64,000 nucleotides of DNA from Micromonospora parathelypteridis (GCF_014201145.1 NZ_JACHDP010000001.1:4402001-4466000), one strand, 5' to 3'. Shown: positions 41,040 to 50,369, counted from the stretch's first letter. The notes: generated by a model from the letters alone, not told the origin. Translations and numbers: made by a program.

Positions 41040-42875
41040 GTGGAGGCGACCTACCCGGCGGTGGAGGAGCACGGTCTGATCGGTGACCTGCAAACCGCCG
41101 CGCTCATCAGCGCGGACGGCACGGTCGACTGGTTCTGTGCGCCCCGGTTCGACTCGCCGAGCGTCTTCGCGGCGCTGCTGGACCACGGCAAGGGCGGCCA
41201 CTTCCAACTCTCGCCCGACGGCGTCGAATACACCAGCAAGCAGCTCTACCTGCCCGGAACGCCGATCCTCATCACCCGCTTCCACAGTGCCGACGGCGTG
41301 GGGGAGCTGTTGGACTTCATGCCCGTCACCGGTGAGCGTGCCACCGACCAGCACCAGTTGATCCGGCTGGTCCGGATGGTGCGGGGGAGCATGCGGTTCC
41401 GCTTCGACTGCCGGCCCCGGTTCAACTACGGACGCGACCCGTACAAGCTGGAGGTGCACCCCGAGGGTGACATCTTCCGGAGCAAGACTCTGAGCCTCAC
41501 CCTCACCTCCTTGAAGAACGCGGATCGGTTGGTGGACGCGGGGAGCATCCGACGCGACGAGGACGGCGTGTCCGCGCACTTCACGCTGCACGCGGGTGAC
41601 ATCGGCGGGGTGGTCCTGGAGACGGCCTGCCCACATGCGCCCCGAGCGCTCAGCACCGAGGAGGCGTGCGACCTGCTCGCGCAGACCCGCGACTACTGGC
41701 GGCGGTGGTTGGGCGGTTCCCAGTACCGGGGCCGCTGGAGGGAGATGGTCGAGCGGTCGGCGATGACGCTCAAGCTGATGACGTACGCGCCGACCGGGGC
41801 CCTGGTCGCGGCGCCCACCACAGGGCTACCGGAGCAGATCGGCGGGCAGCGGAACTGGGACTACCGCTACACCTGGGTCCGAGACGCGTCCTTCTCCGTG
41901 CACGCGCTGCTCCGCCTGGGCTTCACCAGCGAGGCCGAGAAGTATCTGTCCTGGCTCCACGCGCGCATCCGTGATGCCCGGGACGACGACGTGCCCCTGC
42001 AGGTCATGTACCGGATCGATGGCTCACCTGACCTCCCGGAGGAGGTGCTGGGCCACCTGGAGGGCTACCGCGGCTCGGCCCCGGTGCGCATCGGCAACGG
42101 CGCGGCGGGCCAGCTGCAACTCGACATCTACGGCGAGGCGCTCAACTCGCTGGAACTCGCCGACCGGCACGGGCTGATCGCCCCGTACGAGGGGTGGCGG
42201 AAGACAGCCCGGTTGATGGACTGGCTCTGCGAGCACTGGAACCAACCCGAGGACGGCATCTGGGAGACCCGGTCCGGTCGGCAGGACTTCACCTACGGAC
42301 GGGTGATGTGCTGGGTGGCGCTCGACCGTGCCATCCGCATCGCGCAGCGCCGCGGGCGCCCCGGCGACATCGTCCGCTGGACCACCGAACGCAACGCCAT
42401 CTACGAGCAGGTCATGGCGCGGGGGTTCCACTCCGGGCGTCGTGCCTTCGTGCAGCACTACCGTTCCGGCATCCTGGACGCCTCGCTTCTCGCGATGCCC
42501 GGGGTCGGCTTCATCTCGCCGACCGACCCGATGTGGGAGTCGACGCTGCGGGCGGTGGACGCCGAGCTGGTCTGCGACAGCCTGGTCTACCGCTACAACC
42601 CGAACGCCTCGCCGGACGGCCTCGCCGGCACCGAGGGCACCTTCAACATGTGCACCTTCTGGTACGTACAGGCACTCGCCCTGGCCGGCCGGATCGACGA
42701 CGCCCGGTTGACCTTCGAGAAGATGCTGACCTACAGCAGCCCACTTGGCCTCTACTCCGAGGAGATCGCCCCGACCGGCGAGCAGATCGGCAACTTCCCG
42801 CAGGCGTTCAGCCACCTCTCGCTGATCAGCACGGCGGCCCACCTCGACGACCTGCTCGGCGACGAGCAGCGCTGA
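41040..42875 (+). CDS. GH15 family glycoside hydrolase (glucoamylase/trehalase-like)
   Basis: A protein of 611 residues from GTG after GGGAGA. IGDLQTAALISADGTVDWFCAPRFDSPSVFAALLD is the N-terminal domain of the GH15 trehalase-like branch; the catalytic barrel has RNWDYRYTWVRDASFSVHAL (general acid region), and GTFNMCTFWYVQALALAG with LYSEEI near the end (general base Glu). Cytosolic, no signal. Actinobacterial members cleave trehalose or alpha-glucans. No trehalose synthesis genes are nearby. Confidence 0.92.
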   Translation: MEATYPAVEEHGLIGDLQTAALISADGTVDWFCAPRFDSPSVFAALLDHGKGGHFQLSPDGVEYTSKQLYLPGTPILITRFHSADGVGELLDFMPVTGERATDQHQLIRLVRMVRGSMRFRFDCRPRFNYGRDPYKLEVHPEGDIFRSKTLSLTLTSLKNADRLVDAGSIRRDEDGVSAHFTLHAGDIGGVVLETACPHAPRALSTEEACDLLAQTRDYWRRWLGGSQYRGRWREMVERSAMTLKLMTYAPTGALVAAPTTGLPEQIGGQRNWDYRYTWVRDASFSVHALLRLGFTSEAEKYLSWLHARIRDARDDDVPLQVMYRIDGSPDLPEEVLGHLEGYRGSAPVRIGNGAAGQLQLDIYGEALNSLELADRHGLIAPYEGWRKTARLMDWLCEHWNQPEDGIWETRSGRQDFTYGRVMCWVALDRAIRIAQRRGRPGDIVRWTTERNAIYEQVMARGFHSGRRAFVQHYRSGILDASLLAMPGVGFISPTDPMWESTLRAVDAELVCDSLVYRYNPNASPDGLAGTEGTFNMCTFWYVQALALAGRIDDARLTFEKMLTYSSPLGLYSEEIAPTGEQIGNFPQAFSHLSLISTAAHLDDLLGDEQR

Positions 42876-42884
42876 CCGCTCGGG

Positions 42885-43724
42885 TCAGAACAGCGTCAGG
42901 GGCTCGACCGGTATCGGCTCGGGCAGCGCGTCGAGCTCGGGTACGCGTGCCCGTACCTCGTCGTGGAACCGGCGGGCGAGCACGGGCGCGTCGGCGTTGT
43001 CCGGGGTGTGGATGAACATCGTCGGCGAGCGTCCCTCGCGTAGCCAGGCCACGGTGACGTCGATCCAGCGCTGCCACCCCTCGGTCGTGCGCGCCGAGTC
43101 GTCGCGGCCGAGGTAGCGGACGATCGGCCGGTCGGTCAGCGCGCGCGACCGGAGCGGCACGCGCGGCTTCTTGGTCCAGGCGTCCCGTTCCGCGTCACTG
43201 GTCGGTGGGCTGGCGAAGAAGGCGGTGGTGTCGAAGGGGATCCACTCGGCCGACGCGCTGCCGAGGGTCGCCTCGAGCAGGCGCGCGGCGCTGGCCTCGG
43301 TGAAGAACGCCTGGTGGCGGACCTCCACCGCGTACCGGTGGGACTGCGGGAGTTGGCCCAGGAACCGGCTGAGGGTCGGGAGGTCGGCGGGGCCGAACGA
43401 GCCGGGCAGCTGGATCCAGAGGGCATGTGCGCGCGGGCCGAGCGGTGCGATCGCGTCCAGGAAGGCGCGCAACGGTTCCCCGACGTTGGCGAGCCGGCGT
43501 TCGTGCGTGATGACCTTGGGAAGTTTGAGGACGAACCGGAAATCGGGGTCCGTCTGGGCGGCCCACGACGCCACGGTGTCCCGGGCCGGGGTCGCGTAGA
43601 ACGTCGTGTTTCCCTCCACGGCGTCGCACCAACTGGCGTAGTGCCGCAGGCGCTCTGCGGGCGGCAGCAGGTGACCCTGCCACGACCTGTGCGTCCACAT
43701 CGCGCATCCCACGTGAAGACGCAT
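42885..43724 (-). CDS. DUF72 protein (YecE family)
   Basis: A protein of 279 residues with the TIM-barrel DUF72 signature: VGCAMWTHRSWQG, WCDAVEGNTTFYATPARDTVASWA, FRFVLKLPKVITHE, YAVEVRHQAFF and the C-terminal NADAPVLARRF. The family function is unknown. It converges with the GH15 gene and is divergent from the glycosyltransferase. Confidence 0.92.
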   Translation of the reverse strand: MRLHVGCAMWTHRSWQGHLLPPAERLRHYASWCDAVEGNTTFYATPARDTVASWAAQTDPDFRFVLKLPKVITHERRLANVGEPLRAFLDAIAPLGPRAHALWIQLPGSFGPADLPTLSRFLGQLPQSHRYAVEVRHQAFFTEASAARLLEATLGSASAEWIPFDTTAFFASPPTSDAERDAWTKKPRVPLRSRALTDRPIVRYLGRDDSARTTEGWQRWIDVTVAWLREGRSPTMFIHTPDNADAPVLARRFHDEVRARVPELDALPEPIPVEPLTLF

Positions 43725-43834
43725 GACCGCCCTTCCCGTCGGTGAACCGCGCCTGAACCGCAGCCCACCGTATACGCGGCACGTGCCACCGGACGCGACC
43801 GGACCGGCGGGTGCGGCAGGTAGGGTCCGGCGCC

Positions 43835-44845
43835 ATGCGTGTGCTGTTCGCCAGTCTTGCCTCCGTCGGTCACACCTATCCGCTGATCCCGCTGGCGATC
43901 GCTGCCCGGGATGCCGGTCATGAGGTCCACTTCGCCGCCGGCACGGCCGTGCATGCGCCGCTCGCCGCGAACGGCCTGCGGCCGTTCCGCCCCGGCGACG
44001 CCTTCTACGAGGTGTACGCCGAGGATCTCGCACCGGAGTTGGCGCGGCTGCGCCCCGACCTGGTGGTGCACGAGTGGGGGCTGCCGGGTGCGGCCATCGC
44101 CGCTCATCGGGCCGGCATTCCGGGCATCTGGCACGGGTTCGGGCGGATGTTCCCCGACGGCATCGGCCTCGAACTGCCCACGAGGAACGCCGAGGCCGCC
44201 GGCCGGCCGCACCTGGACATCTGGCCGCCCTCGCTTCAGGACAAGGACTTCCTCGCCACGGAACGTCGGATCGAGCTGCGACCGGTCGCCTTCTCGACGC
44301 CGGCACCGCTGCCCGAACGGGTGAGCCGTCGCACGTCCCGACCGCTGATCTACCTGACCCTCGGCACCGCGTTCGGCACGCCGGAGCTGCTGCGCACCGC
44401 CATCGCCGGCCTGGCGGCGCTGGACGCCCAGGTGGTGGTCGCGGCCGGCCGGGTGCCCCTGGAACAGTTGGGCGAGATCCCCGGCCACGTCAGCGTCCAC
44501 CCGTGGGTCTCGCAGGCGGAGCTGTTGCCGCTCGTCGACGTGGTGGTGCACCACGGGGGCAGCGGCACCACCCTCGGCGCGCTCGCGGTTGGCGTACCGC
44601 AGTTGCTGCTGCCGCAGGGCGCCGACCAGTTCGCCAACGCCGACACGCTCGCCGCCGCCGGTGTCGCCCTGCGGCTCCTTCCCGGCCAGGTGGACGCGGG
44701 CGCCGTCGCCGAGCAGGCGCGCCTGCTGCTGCCTCGGCGGGGCCAGGTCGAGCAGCGCGACGCAGCCCGACTGATCGCCGAGGAGATCGCCGGCATGCCC
44801 TCTCCGGCGGCCGTCGCCCAGCTCCTGCCGGAGTACGTCGCCTGA
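43835..44845 (+). CDS. MGT-type UDP-glycosyltransferase (GT1)
   Basis: A protein of 336 residues, shorter than typical 390-420 residue members. N-terminal GT-B half: VLFASLASVGHTYPLIPLAIAARDAGHEVHFA; C-terminal half: YLTLGTAFGTPELL, VHPWVSQAELLPLVDVVVHHGGSGTTLGALAVGVPQLLLPQGADQFANAD, the nucleotide-sugar binding motif of EryCIII/MGT enzymes. It would glycosylate a small hydrophobic molecule or antibiotic; no biosynthetic cluster lies beside it. ATG 43835 fits the usual N-terminus. Confidence 0.9.
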   Translation: MRVLFASLASVGHTYPLIPLAIAARDAGHEVHFAAGTAVHAPLAANGLRPFRPGDAFYEVYAEDLAPELARLRPDLVVHEWGLPGAAIAAHRAGIPGIWHGFGRMFPDGIGLELPTRNAEAAGRPHLDIWPPSLQDKDFLATERRIELRPVAFSTPAPLPERVSRRTSRPLIYLTLGTAFGTPELLRTAIAGLAALDAQVVVAAGRVPLEQLGEIPGHVSVHPWVSQAELLPLVDVVVHHGGSGTTLGALAVGVPQLLLPQGADQFANADTLAAAGVALRLLPGQVDAGAVAEQARLLLPRRGQVEQRDAARLIAEEIAGMPSPAAVAQLLPEYVA

Positions 44846-44858
44846 GCGGAGCCGTAGT

Positions 44859-44907
44859 CGTCAACTCAGGGTTGACGCAAGGAATGCGTCAACCTATGGT
44901 TGACGCA
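44859..44907 (+). promoter_or_regulatory. Promoter with two embedded palindromic operators and predicted leaderless start
   Basis: TTGACG (44872-44877) and TATGGT (44895-44900) are 17 bases apart; a start 7 bases after the -10 falls on the A of the ATG at 44907. Palindrome 1 (44859-44877, CGTCAAC-N5-GTTGACG) covers the -35; palindrome 2 (44885-44907, arms TGCGTCAACC and GGTTGACGCA around TAT) covers the -10 and the start codon. Centres are 28 bases apart. A repressor bound to both would close the promoter. Confidence 0.75.
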
Positions 44908-45656
44908 TGACAGATCCTCTTCAGATCGGTAGCACCGTCAAGCTCGACGACCTGATCCAGGCGATCAAAACGGCGCACAGCGACGCACTCGACCAACTCA
45001 CCGACGCGGTCATCGCCGCCGACCACCTCGGCGAGGTGGCCGACCACCTGATCGGACACTTCGTCGACCAGGCAAGGCGCTCCGGCGCCTCCTGGACCGA
45101 CATCGGACGCAGCATGGGGGTCAGCAAGCAGGCCGCCCAGAAGCGCTTCGTGCCGAAGGCGACCGACGCGGCCGCGCTCGACCCCAACGCTGGCTTCGGC
45201 CGGTTCACCCCCCGGGCCCGCAACGTGGTGATCGCCTCGCAGGAGGAGGCCCGCGCCAGCGGAAACGCCGAGATCGGCCCCGAGCACCTGGTGCTGGGCC
45301 TGCTGGCCGAGCCGGAAGCACTGGCCGCCAGGGTGATGGCTGGTCGCGGCGCCACCCCCGAGGCGGTACGGGAGGCGGTCGGCGCCGTCCTCCCACCGAG
45401 GGTCGAGCAGGTTCCGGACCTCATCCCGTACGACGCGCGCGGCAAGAAGGCGTTGGAGCTGACCTTTCGGGAGGCGCTGCGCCTCGGGCACAACTACATC
45501 GGCACCGAGCACATCCTGCTCGCCCTGCTGGAGCAGGAGGACGGTGCCGGCGTGCTCACCAACCTCGGCCTGGACAAGGCGGCGGTCGAGACCGATCTGG
45601 CCGCCGCCCTCGCCGCGGCCGTCAAAGCCGCCGCGACGGATGGCGACGTCGGGTAG
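44907..45656 (+). CDS. Clp N-terminal repeat protein with HTH, likely self-regulated
   Basis: A protein of 249 residues: an N-terminal helical/HTH part (residues about 20-82) with SGASWTDIGRSMGVSKQAAQKRF, then two Clp N repeats (about 97-165 and 170-240) with FTPRARNVVIASQEEARASGNAEIGPEHLVLGLL and GKKALELTFREALRLGHNYIGTEHILLALLEQEDGAGVLTNLG. No ATPase module is present. Such proteins may sense or adapt Clp substrates. The gene starts directly at a predicted transcription start, inside palindromic operators, suggesting autorepression. Confidence 0.88.
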   Translation: MTDPLQIGSTVKLDDLIQAIKTAHSDALDQLTDAVIAADHLGEVADHLIGHFVDQARRSGASWTDIGRSMGVSKQAAQKRFVPKATDAAALDPNAGFGRFTPRARNVVIASQEEARASGNAEIGPEHLVLGLLAEPEALAARVMAGRGATPEAVREAVGAVLPPRVEQVPDLIPYDARGKKALELTFREALRLGHNYIGTEHILLALLEQEDGAGVLTNLGLDKAAVETDLAAALAAAVKAAATDGDVG

Positions 45657-45685
45657 CGGCAGGCCGGCAACACCCGTCGGGCGTC

Positions 45686-45714
45686 GTCCCGGAGTGGCAC
45701 TGCCACTCCGGGAC
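45686..45714 (+). terminator. Hairpin terminator after the Clp-N/HTH gene
   Basis: Arms GTCCCGGAGTGGCA and TGCCACTCCGGGAC, a 14-bp stem with a minimal loop, 29 bases after the stop. Confidence 0.8.
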
Positions 45715-45849
45715 TCGCTGCGAACCGGGCTACAAGTCCGGCAAGTCGTACATGCTCTCACGGGTCGTCACGCCGGGCAGCGCTCCCCTAGCCTCGGGTA
45801 ATCGCAGTAGCGATCGACGCATGGACATTCTTTAGACGGGGGAGCGGCC

Positions 45850-48800
45850 TTGAGAAGTTCCTTTGGACGACTGGTTCGGCGGACCCTGGGAGCTGCCGTC
45901 GTCCTGACCGTGGCCGGTGGAATGCTCGCCGCGCCAGCGTATGCCGAGCCACCGACCCCCGCCGACCGACAACGTTGCGTCGACCTTCTGCTGACCGGCG
46001 GGCCGGAAGTTGCCCGCGCCGCTGAGCTGGCGTTGACCGGCTCGGACGCCGACCTGCGGGCCTTCCTGGACACCGGGTTGGCCGCCGCTCAGGCACACGA
46101 CGACCGGGTCGAGGTGGCGCAATACCAGGCGGCGGGCGGCAGCACCCTGCGCAGCGCCGCCGAGGCCGTTCTGGCCGGCTCACCCGCGGATGTCCGCGCC
46201 TTCCTCGACAGTGGCTACGAGGAACCGTTGAACATCGACATGCGGATCAAGTTGGGTCAGGTCATCGCCGTCAGCGGACCACAGGTCAAGGCCGCCGGGC
46301 AGACCGCGCTGGGCGGCACCCCGCAGGATGTCCTGACGTTCTTCTACCTGGGCCTCGACCAGGCCCGGCAGCTCGACGACCGGATCCGGATCGCGCAGAT
46401 CATCAGCGCCGGCGGCCCCACGGTCAAGGCGGCCGGCCAGCAGGCCCTCAACAGTGGCACGGGCCAGGACCTGCGGGAGTTCCTGATCGCCGGGCAGAAC
46501 GTGGCGCGGGCCCGCGACCAGGAGATCAGCACGCTCTCCCTGCTCGTCAGCCGGGCCAAGGAGGCGGGTGAGCTCGCGGCCGAGGAGACCGAGGCAGCCA
46601 AGCTCGCCTCGGCCCAGGCGGTGGAGGCATCCCGGCTGGCCAAGGAGGCCGCCGAGCGCGCGAAGGCCGAGACCCAGGCCGCGCAGAACTCCGCCGAGCG
46701 GGCGTCGCGGGCTGCGGCCCGGGCGGCCGACGCGGCGGCCCGCGCGGCGGACGCGGCACGGACCGCGGTCAGCGCGTCGAAGGCAGCGAACAACGCCGCC
46801 CGACTCGCCTCGAACGCCGCGGCTCGAGCCGCCTCGGCCGCGACTCTCGCCGGTCAGGCGGCATCCAAGGCGTTCGGCGCGGCCGCCGCGGCGGCGACCG
46901 ATGCGTCGAAGGCTGAGGCAGCCCGGCAGGCCGCCGCAACCGCGCGGAAGGTGGCAACGGACGCGCGTAAGGCAGCCGACGCCTCCAGGGCGGCGGGCAA
47001 CGCGGCGCTGGCCGCGAGCGGGGCAGCCGTGAGCGCGGCCAACGCCGGGGCGAACGCGGCTGCCGCGGCTGCCGCGGCAGCCGCCGCCGGCGGGCAGTCA
47101 AACGTGGCTGCGGCGGAGGCGGCGCGAGCCCGCGCGGCCGCAGAGGCCGCGCAGCGTAACGCGGCTGCGGCTACCCGTGCGGCCAACGAGGCCGAACGGT
47201 TCGCCCGGCAGTCGGCGCAGGCAGCCAATCAGGCCTACCAGGCGGCGATGGACGCGGCGGCACACGCAACTGCCGCCGCCGCGGCGGCCGATGACGCGGC
47301 GGCGCACGCTGGTGACGCCGCGACCGCCGCGGCCAAGTCGACCCAGCACGCGGCGGGAGCGCTGGCCGCCGCCAACACCGCCACCGATGCGGCGAACCAG
47401 GCCGCCGCCGTGGAGGAGGCCGCGCGGGTCGCCGACGTGGAGCGGCTGGCGGCACAGACCGAGTTCGGCGTGCAGGGCGCGAAGGAGGCCCGGCTCGCCG
47501 AGCAGATTGAGCTGGCGAGCGCTGCGGACGACGCGGCCGAGGAGGCCCGGCTGGACGCGCAGACGCGGCAGTGGTTGACCGAGGCCAGCGCGCCGGATGC
47601 ATCCTCGGAGACCGTCCTGTCCAGCGGCCGACTCGCGGCCGCGCGACTCGTCCGCACCGGCGGAGAATGGACCCAGAAGGCGGCTGCGGAGGCCCTCGCG
47701 GGTTCCGAGGCCGACCTGCGTACCTTCCTCTCCAGCGGCCGAGCCGTGGCGGCGGACGAGGACGACCGCGCCCGGGTGCGACACATCGGCGCCCTGGGCA
47801 AGCCCGCCCTGCTCGACGCCGCCAAGGTGGCGCTCGCCGGTGACCACGACGACGTGGAGCAGTTCCTGCTGACCCGGGAGTACGCGGGCAAGGAGCAGGA
47901 CGACCGCATCAAGATCGGCCAGTTGATCACCGCCGGTGGGCCGACGATGAGGACGATGGGGCAGGCAGCGCTCAACGGGACCGAGGCTGCCCGGCACGCG
48001 TTCCTGATGACCGGGCAGTACGCCGCGGCCGAGACCGACGACCGGATCAAGGTCGGCCAGATCATCTCGGCCGGCGGCCCCGAGGTGAAGTCCGCAGGGC
48101 AGGTCGCCCTCGAAGGATCACGGACCTACCTGAAGGATTTCCTCGCCGACGGGCAGTTCCGGGCGCAGCGACGGGATCTGGAGGCGGTCACCCACGTGGC
48201 GCGGGTACGCGGGTTGGTCGCTGAGGCGGCCGGTTCTGCCGCCAACGCGCGCAAGGACGCCGCCGAGGCGGCGCGGGTGGCGGCGGTGGCTCGGGCAGCG
48301 GCCGCGGATGCGGCGCGCTACGCCCAGGAGGCCCAGCAGGCGGCCAGCCAGGCCGCAGGCTACGCCACACAGGCGCAGCAGTCGGCCCAGGCAGCGGCGG
48401 CATCGGCGATTCAGGCCGCGCAGTCGGCCCAGGTCGCCAAGGCCGCGGCCGCCGCCGCGAGGCAGAGCGCTGCGAACGCCGCTGCGTCGGCTGCCAAGGC
48501 CACTGACGCTGCGGCACGGGCCAGTGCCTACGCCAGCGCGGCTTACGATGCCGCAGACCGTGCCCGCGCCTCGGCGCTCGCCGCCGGAAGGAGCGCCAGC
48601 CAGGCTGCTGCGGAGGCATCGGCGGCGTTGGCAGCGGCGGTCGACCTGCAGCGGCAGGAGGCGGCCCAGAACCCGGGTGGACCGGCGGACCCGCCGCCGC
48701 TCGATCAGCCCACCGCCCACGATCCGAGGCGATTGGGAAACCAGTTGTTGGGCAACAACGTCCTCGCCCAGGCGGCGCTGGCACTTTGGGGCGGCAACTG

Positions 48801-49212
48801 TTTCATCGCCGCCAAGCAGATCATCTGCACCGATGTGGACACACCGAACGGTCGCCCCATGACGGTTGGCGATTACCTGCTCTACCCGGACTCCCGCCAG
48901 AAGCTCACGGAGGAGTTGGCCGCGGAGGCCGCAGAGCGGGCCGCGATGCGGGCAGCGGGCGTGGACGCCAGCACCTACGGCCCCGACCTCCTCGAACATG
49001 AGGCGCGGCACTCGGACCAGTGGCAGTATTTCCCGCCAAACACATTCCTCAGCATGTACTTCCTCGGAACTGGCGCCTCCTACCTCCTGACGGGCACTGA
49101 CGGGAACGGCAACCCCTGGGAGATTGGTGCCAACCCGTACAAGGGCGGATACTGGGGACCCGGTAAGTCAATCGTTGACTGGTCCAAGTGCTGGATCATC
49201 GTCTGGTGTTGA
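45850..49212 (+). CDS. Exported giant ALF-repeat, alanine-rich protein with C-terminal HEARH domain; candidate polymorphic toxin
   Basis: A protein of 1,120 residues from TTG after GGGGGAG; signal peptide ending APAYAEP. Two similar halves: four ALF-type repeats (about 50-230; SDADLRAFLDTG, HDDRVEVAQ pattern) plus an Ala-rich coiled coil (about 235-570), then four ALF repeats (about 590-785) and a second Ala-rich coil (about 790-945). After a Pro-rich hinge a separate domain (about 957-1120) has four cysteines, LLEHEARHSDQW (His1050 to His1054, zinc-peptidase-like HExxH) and ends IIVWC. Toxin function is inference. A lipoprotein gene follows after 6 bases. Confidence 0.82.
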   Translation: MRSSFGRLVRRTLGAAVVLTVAGGMLAAPAYAEPPTPADRQRCVDLLLTGGPEVARAAELALTGSDADLRAFLDTGLAAAQAHDDRVEVAQYQAAGGSTLRSAAEAVLAGSPADVRAFLDSGYEEPLNIDMRIKLGQVIAVSGPQVKAAGQTALGGTPQDVLTFFYLGLDQARQLDDRIRIAQIISAGGPTVKAAGQQALNSGTGQDLREFLIAGQNVARARDQEISTLSLLVSRAKEAGELAAEETEAAKLASAQAVEASRLAKEAAERAKAETQAAQNSAERASRAAARAADAAARAADAARTAVSASKAANNAARLASNAAARAASAATLAGQAASKAFGAAAAAATDASKAEAARQAAATARKVATDARKAADASRAAGNAALAASGAAVSAANAGANAAAAAAAAAAAGGQSNVAAAEAARARAAAEAAQRNAAAATRAANEAERFARQSAQAANQAYQAAMDAAAHATAAAAAADDAAAHAGDAATAAAKSTQHAAGALAAANTATDAANQAAAVEEAARVADVERLAAQTEFGVQGAKEARLAEQIELASAADDAAEEARLDAQTRQWLTEASAPDASSETVLSSGRLAAARLVRTGGEWTQKAAAEALAGSEADLRTFLSSGRAVAADEDDRARVRHIGALGKPALLDAAKVALAGDHDDVEQFLLTREYAGKEQDDRIKIGQLITAGGPTMRTMGQAALNGTEAARHAFLMTGQYAAAETDDRIKVGQIISAGGPEVKSAGQVALEGSRTYLKDFLADGQFRAQRRDLEAVTHVARVRGLVAEAAGSAANARKDAAEAARVAAVARAAAADAARYAQEAQQAASQAAGYATQAQQSAQAAAASAIQAAQSAQVAKAAAAAARQSAANAAASAAKATDAAARASAYASAAYDAADRARASALAAGRSASQAAAEASAALAAAVDLQRQEAAQNPGGPADPPPLDQPTAHDPRRLGNQLLGNNVLAQAALALWGGNCFIAAKQIICTDVDTPNGRPMTVGDYLLYPDSRQKLTEELAAEAAERAAMRAAGVDASTYGPDLLEHEARHSDQWQYFPPNTFLSMYFLGTGASYLLTGTDGNGNPWEIGANPYKGGYWGPGKSIVDWSKCWIIVWC

Positions 49213-49218
49213 GCGAAA

Positions 49219-49704
49219 TTGTCGACTAAACCACGGATCCGGGCGGTGAGTGTCCTGCTGACGCTCACCGCCCTGGCGGGGCTCTCCGCCTGCACCCCGG
49301 CGGACAAGCCGCTGACCGCACTACGAGTCGTTGACGGGCAGCCGGTCCTGGTTGTGGCGGAGTGTGCCGTCTTCACAGCGACCAGGATCGCCGTCTTCAA
49401 CGAGGGCACGCCGACCGGGAAGTGGGCGATCGAACGGGAGGGGACCGAGGAGCTCGCGGCGGTGACCCTGTTGCAGCCACCGCCGGGCTGGAAGGTCGCT
49501 GAGCAGTCACTCGTCGCGTTGGAGCCCGACACCCTGTACGCGGTCACCGCTTATGGCAGTCAGAACGATGCCGCTCCCATCGACTTCACCCTGGGCGAGG
49601 TGACCAGGCTCGGGCCGGATCAGGTCCTCGTCAACGACGGCGGCACCAAGCGGAAGGCGATTACCGAGACCGCCTTCCGCGACCGAGCCAAGAAGGCCTG
49701 CTGA
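49219..49704 (+). CDS. Small lipoprotein, possible immunity partner of the ALF-repeat protein
   Basis: A protein of 161 residues from a TTG start without a strong ribosome site, 6 bases after the preceding stop, so probably coupled. Signal peptide with lipobox LSAC (Cys about 25). The mature part is a beta-rich domain of about 130 residues ending in Cys (RDRAKKAC), with one internal Cys (VVAECAVF). No family recognised. Membrane-anchored outside location suits protection against an exported effector, but this is inference from position. Confidence 0.72.
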   Translation: MSTKPRIRAVSVLLTLTALAGLSACTPADKPLTALRVVDGQPVLVVAECAVFTATRIAVFNEGTPTGKWAIEREGTEELAAVTLLQPPPGWKVAEQSLVALEPDTLYAVTAYGSQNDAAPIDFTLGEVTRLGPDQVLVNDGGTKRKAITETAFRDRAKKAC

Positions 49705-49713
49705 CGCGGTCGG

Positions 49714-50232
49714 TCAGGAGACCTCGGAGAAGCCGTACCGCAGGGCGTGCTCCGGATCGGACGGGTCGAGCTGGCGCACGCCCGCGTCGGCGAGCCGCTT
49801 GTTGACCTCGTCGAGCTGCTCGCGCACCAGTCGGGCCTCCTCCTCGGTGACCCGACCCCGGTGCGGCTTGCCGGCGTGCTCCAGCGTGCCGTAGTCGATC
49901 TTCTCGGCGCTCTTACGGGCCTTGGGTGGGCGGACCCGCTCGGCCGTCTTCAGCAGCTGCGCCATCGGCACGTCGGTGGCCATCGCGTCGAACTCGCTGG
50001 CGGTGAGCACCACCCGGCGGGGCTCGCCGCCGCCGTGCCGGTCGTGGATCTCCACCACCGCCACGTCGAGGGCGGCGTCGTCGATGTTCTCCACCTCGCC
50101 CGGGGTGGCGTCCAACTGCACGGGCCCGGCGACCAGGTCCGGGTGCTCCAGCACGACGACGCGTACCACCTCGTCGTCCTGCTGCAGGACCGTGCCGGTG
50201 AAGTCGGAGACGTGGATCGTCTTCTTGCCCAT
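49714..50232 (-). CDS. Conserved actinobacterial hypothetical protein
   Basis: A protein of 172 residues, acidic, cytosolic: KKTIHVSDFTGTVLQQDDEVVRVVVLEHPDL at the start, a beta-rich middle, and a basic C-terminal segment (RPPKARKSAEKIDYGTLEH) followed by HRGRVTEEEARLVREQLDEVNKRLADAGVRQLDPSDPEHALRYGF. The last part looks like a small helical binding module. I cannot assign a function. It converges with the lipoprotein gene. Confidence 0.75.
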   Translation of the reverse strand: MGKKTIHVSDFTGTVLQQDDEVVRVVVLEHPDLVAGPVQLDATPGEVENIDDAALDVAVVEIHDRHGGGEPRRVVLTASEFDAMATDVPMAQLLKTAERVRPPKARKSAEKIDYGTLEHAGKPHRGRVTEEEARLVREQLDEVNKRLADAGVRQLDPSDPEHALRYGFSEVS

Positions 50233-50369
50233 GCGGGGAGCTTCTCCTGTCGTAGGCCGGGATGCCGGACCACAAGAAATTACCCGACAGGTGTGCGAAT
50301 GCCGCCGCTGGACCTCCCCGGTGTGTCGCCCCGCGCCTGACCGTCAGGACCCGCCCCCGGGCCGCTCGG

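Noticed and set aside
43735..44846. A natural-product gene cluster around the MGT-type glycosyltransferase
   Set aside because: Neighbours are DUF72, GH15 and a Clp-N/HTH regulator; no polyketide, peptide synthetase or tailoring genes are present.
46550..48650. Repetitive GCC/GCG-rich tracts suggesting a DNA repeat array or CRISPR
   Set aside because: The repeats are irregular, in-frame alanine codons of the ALF-repeat protein; no constant repeat-spacer structure exists. No CRISPR array was seen anywhere in the window.
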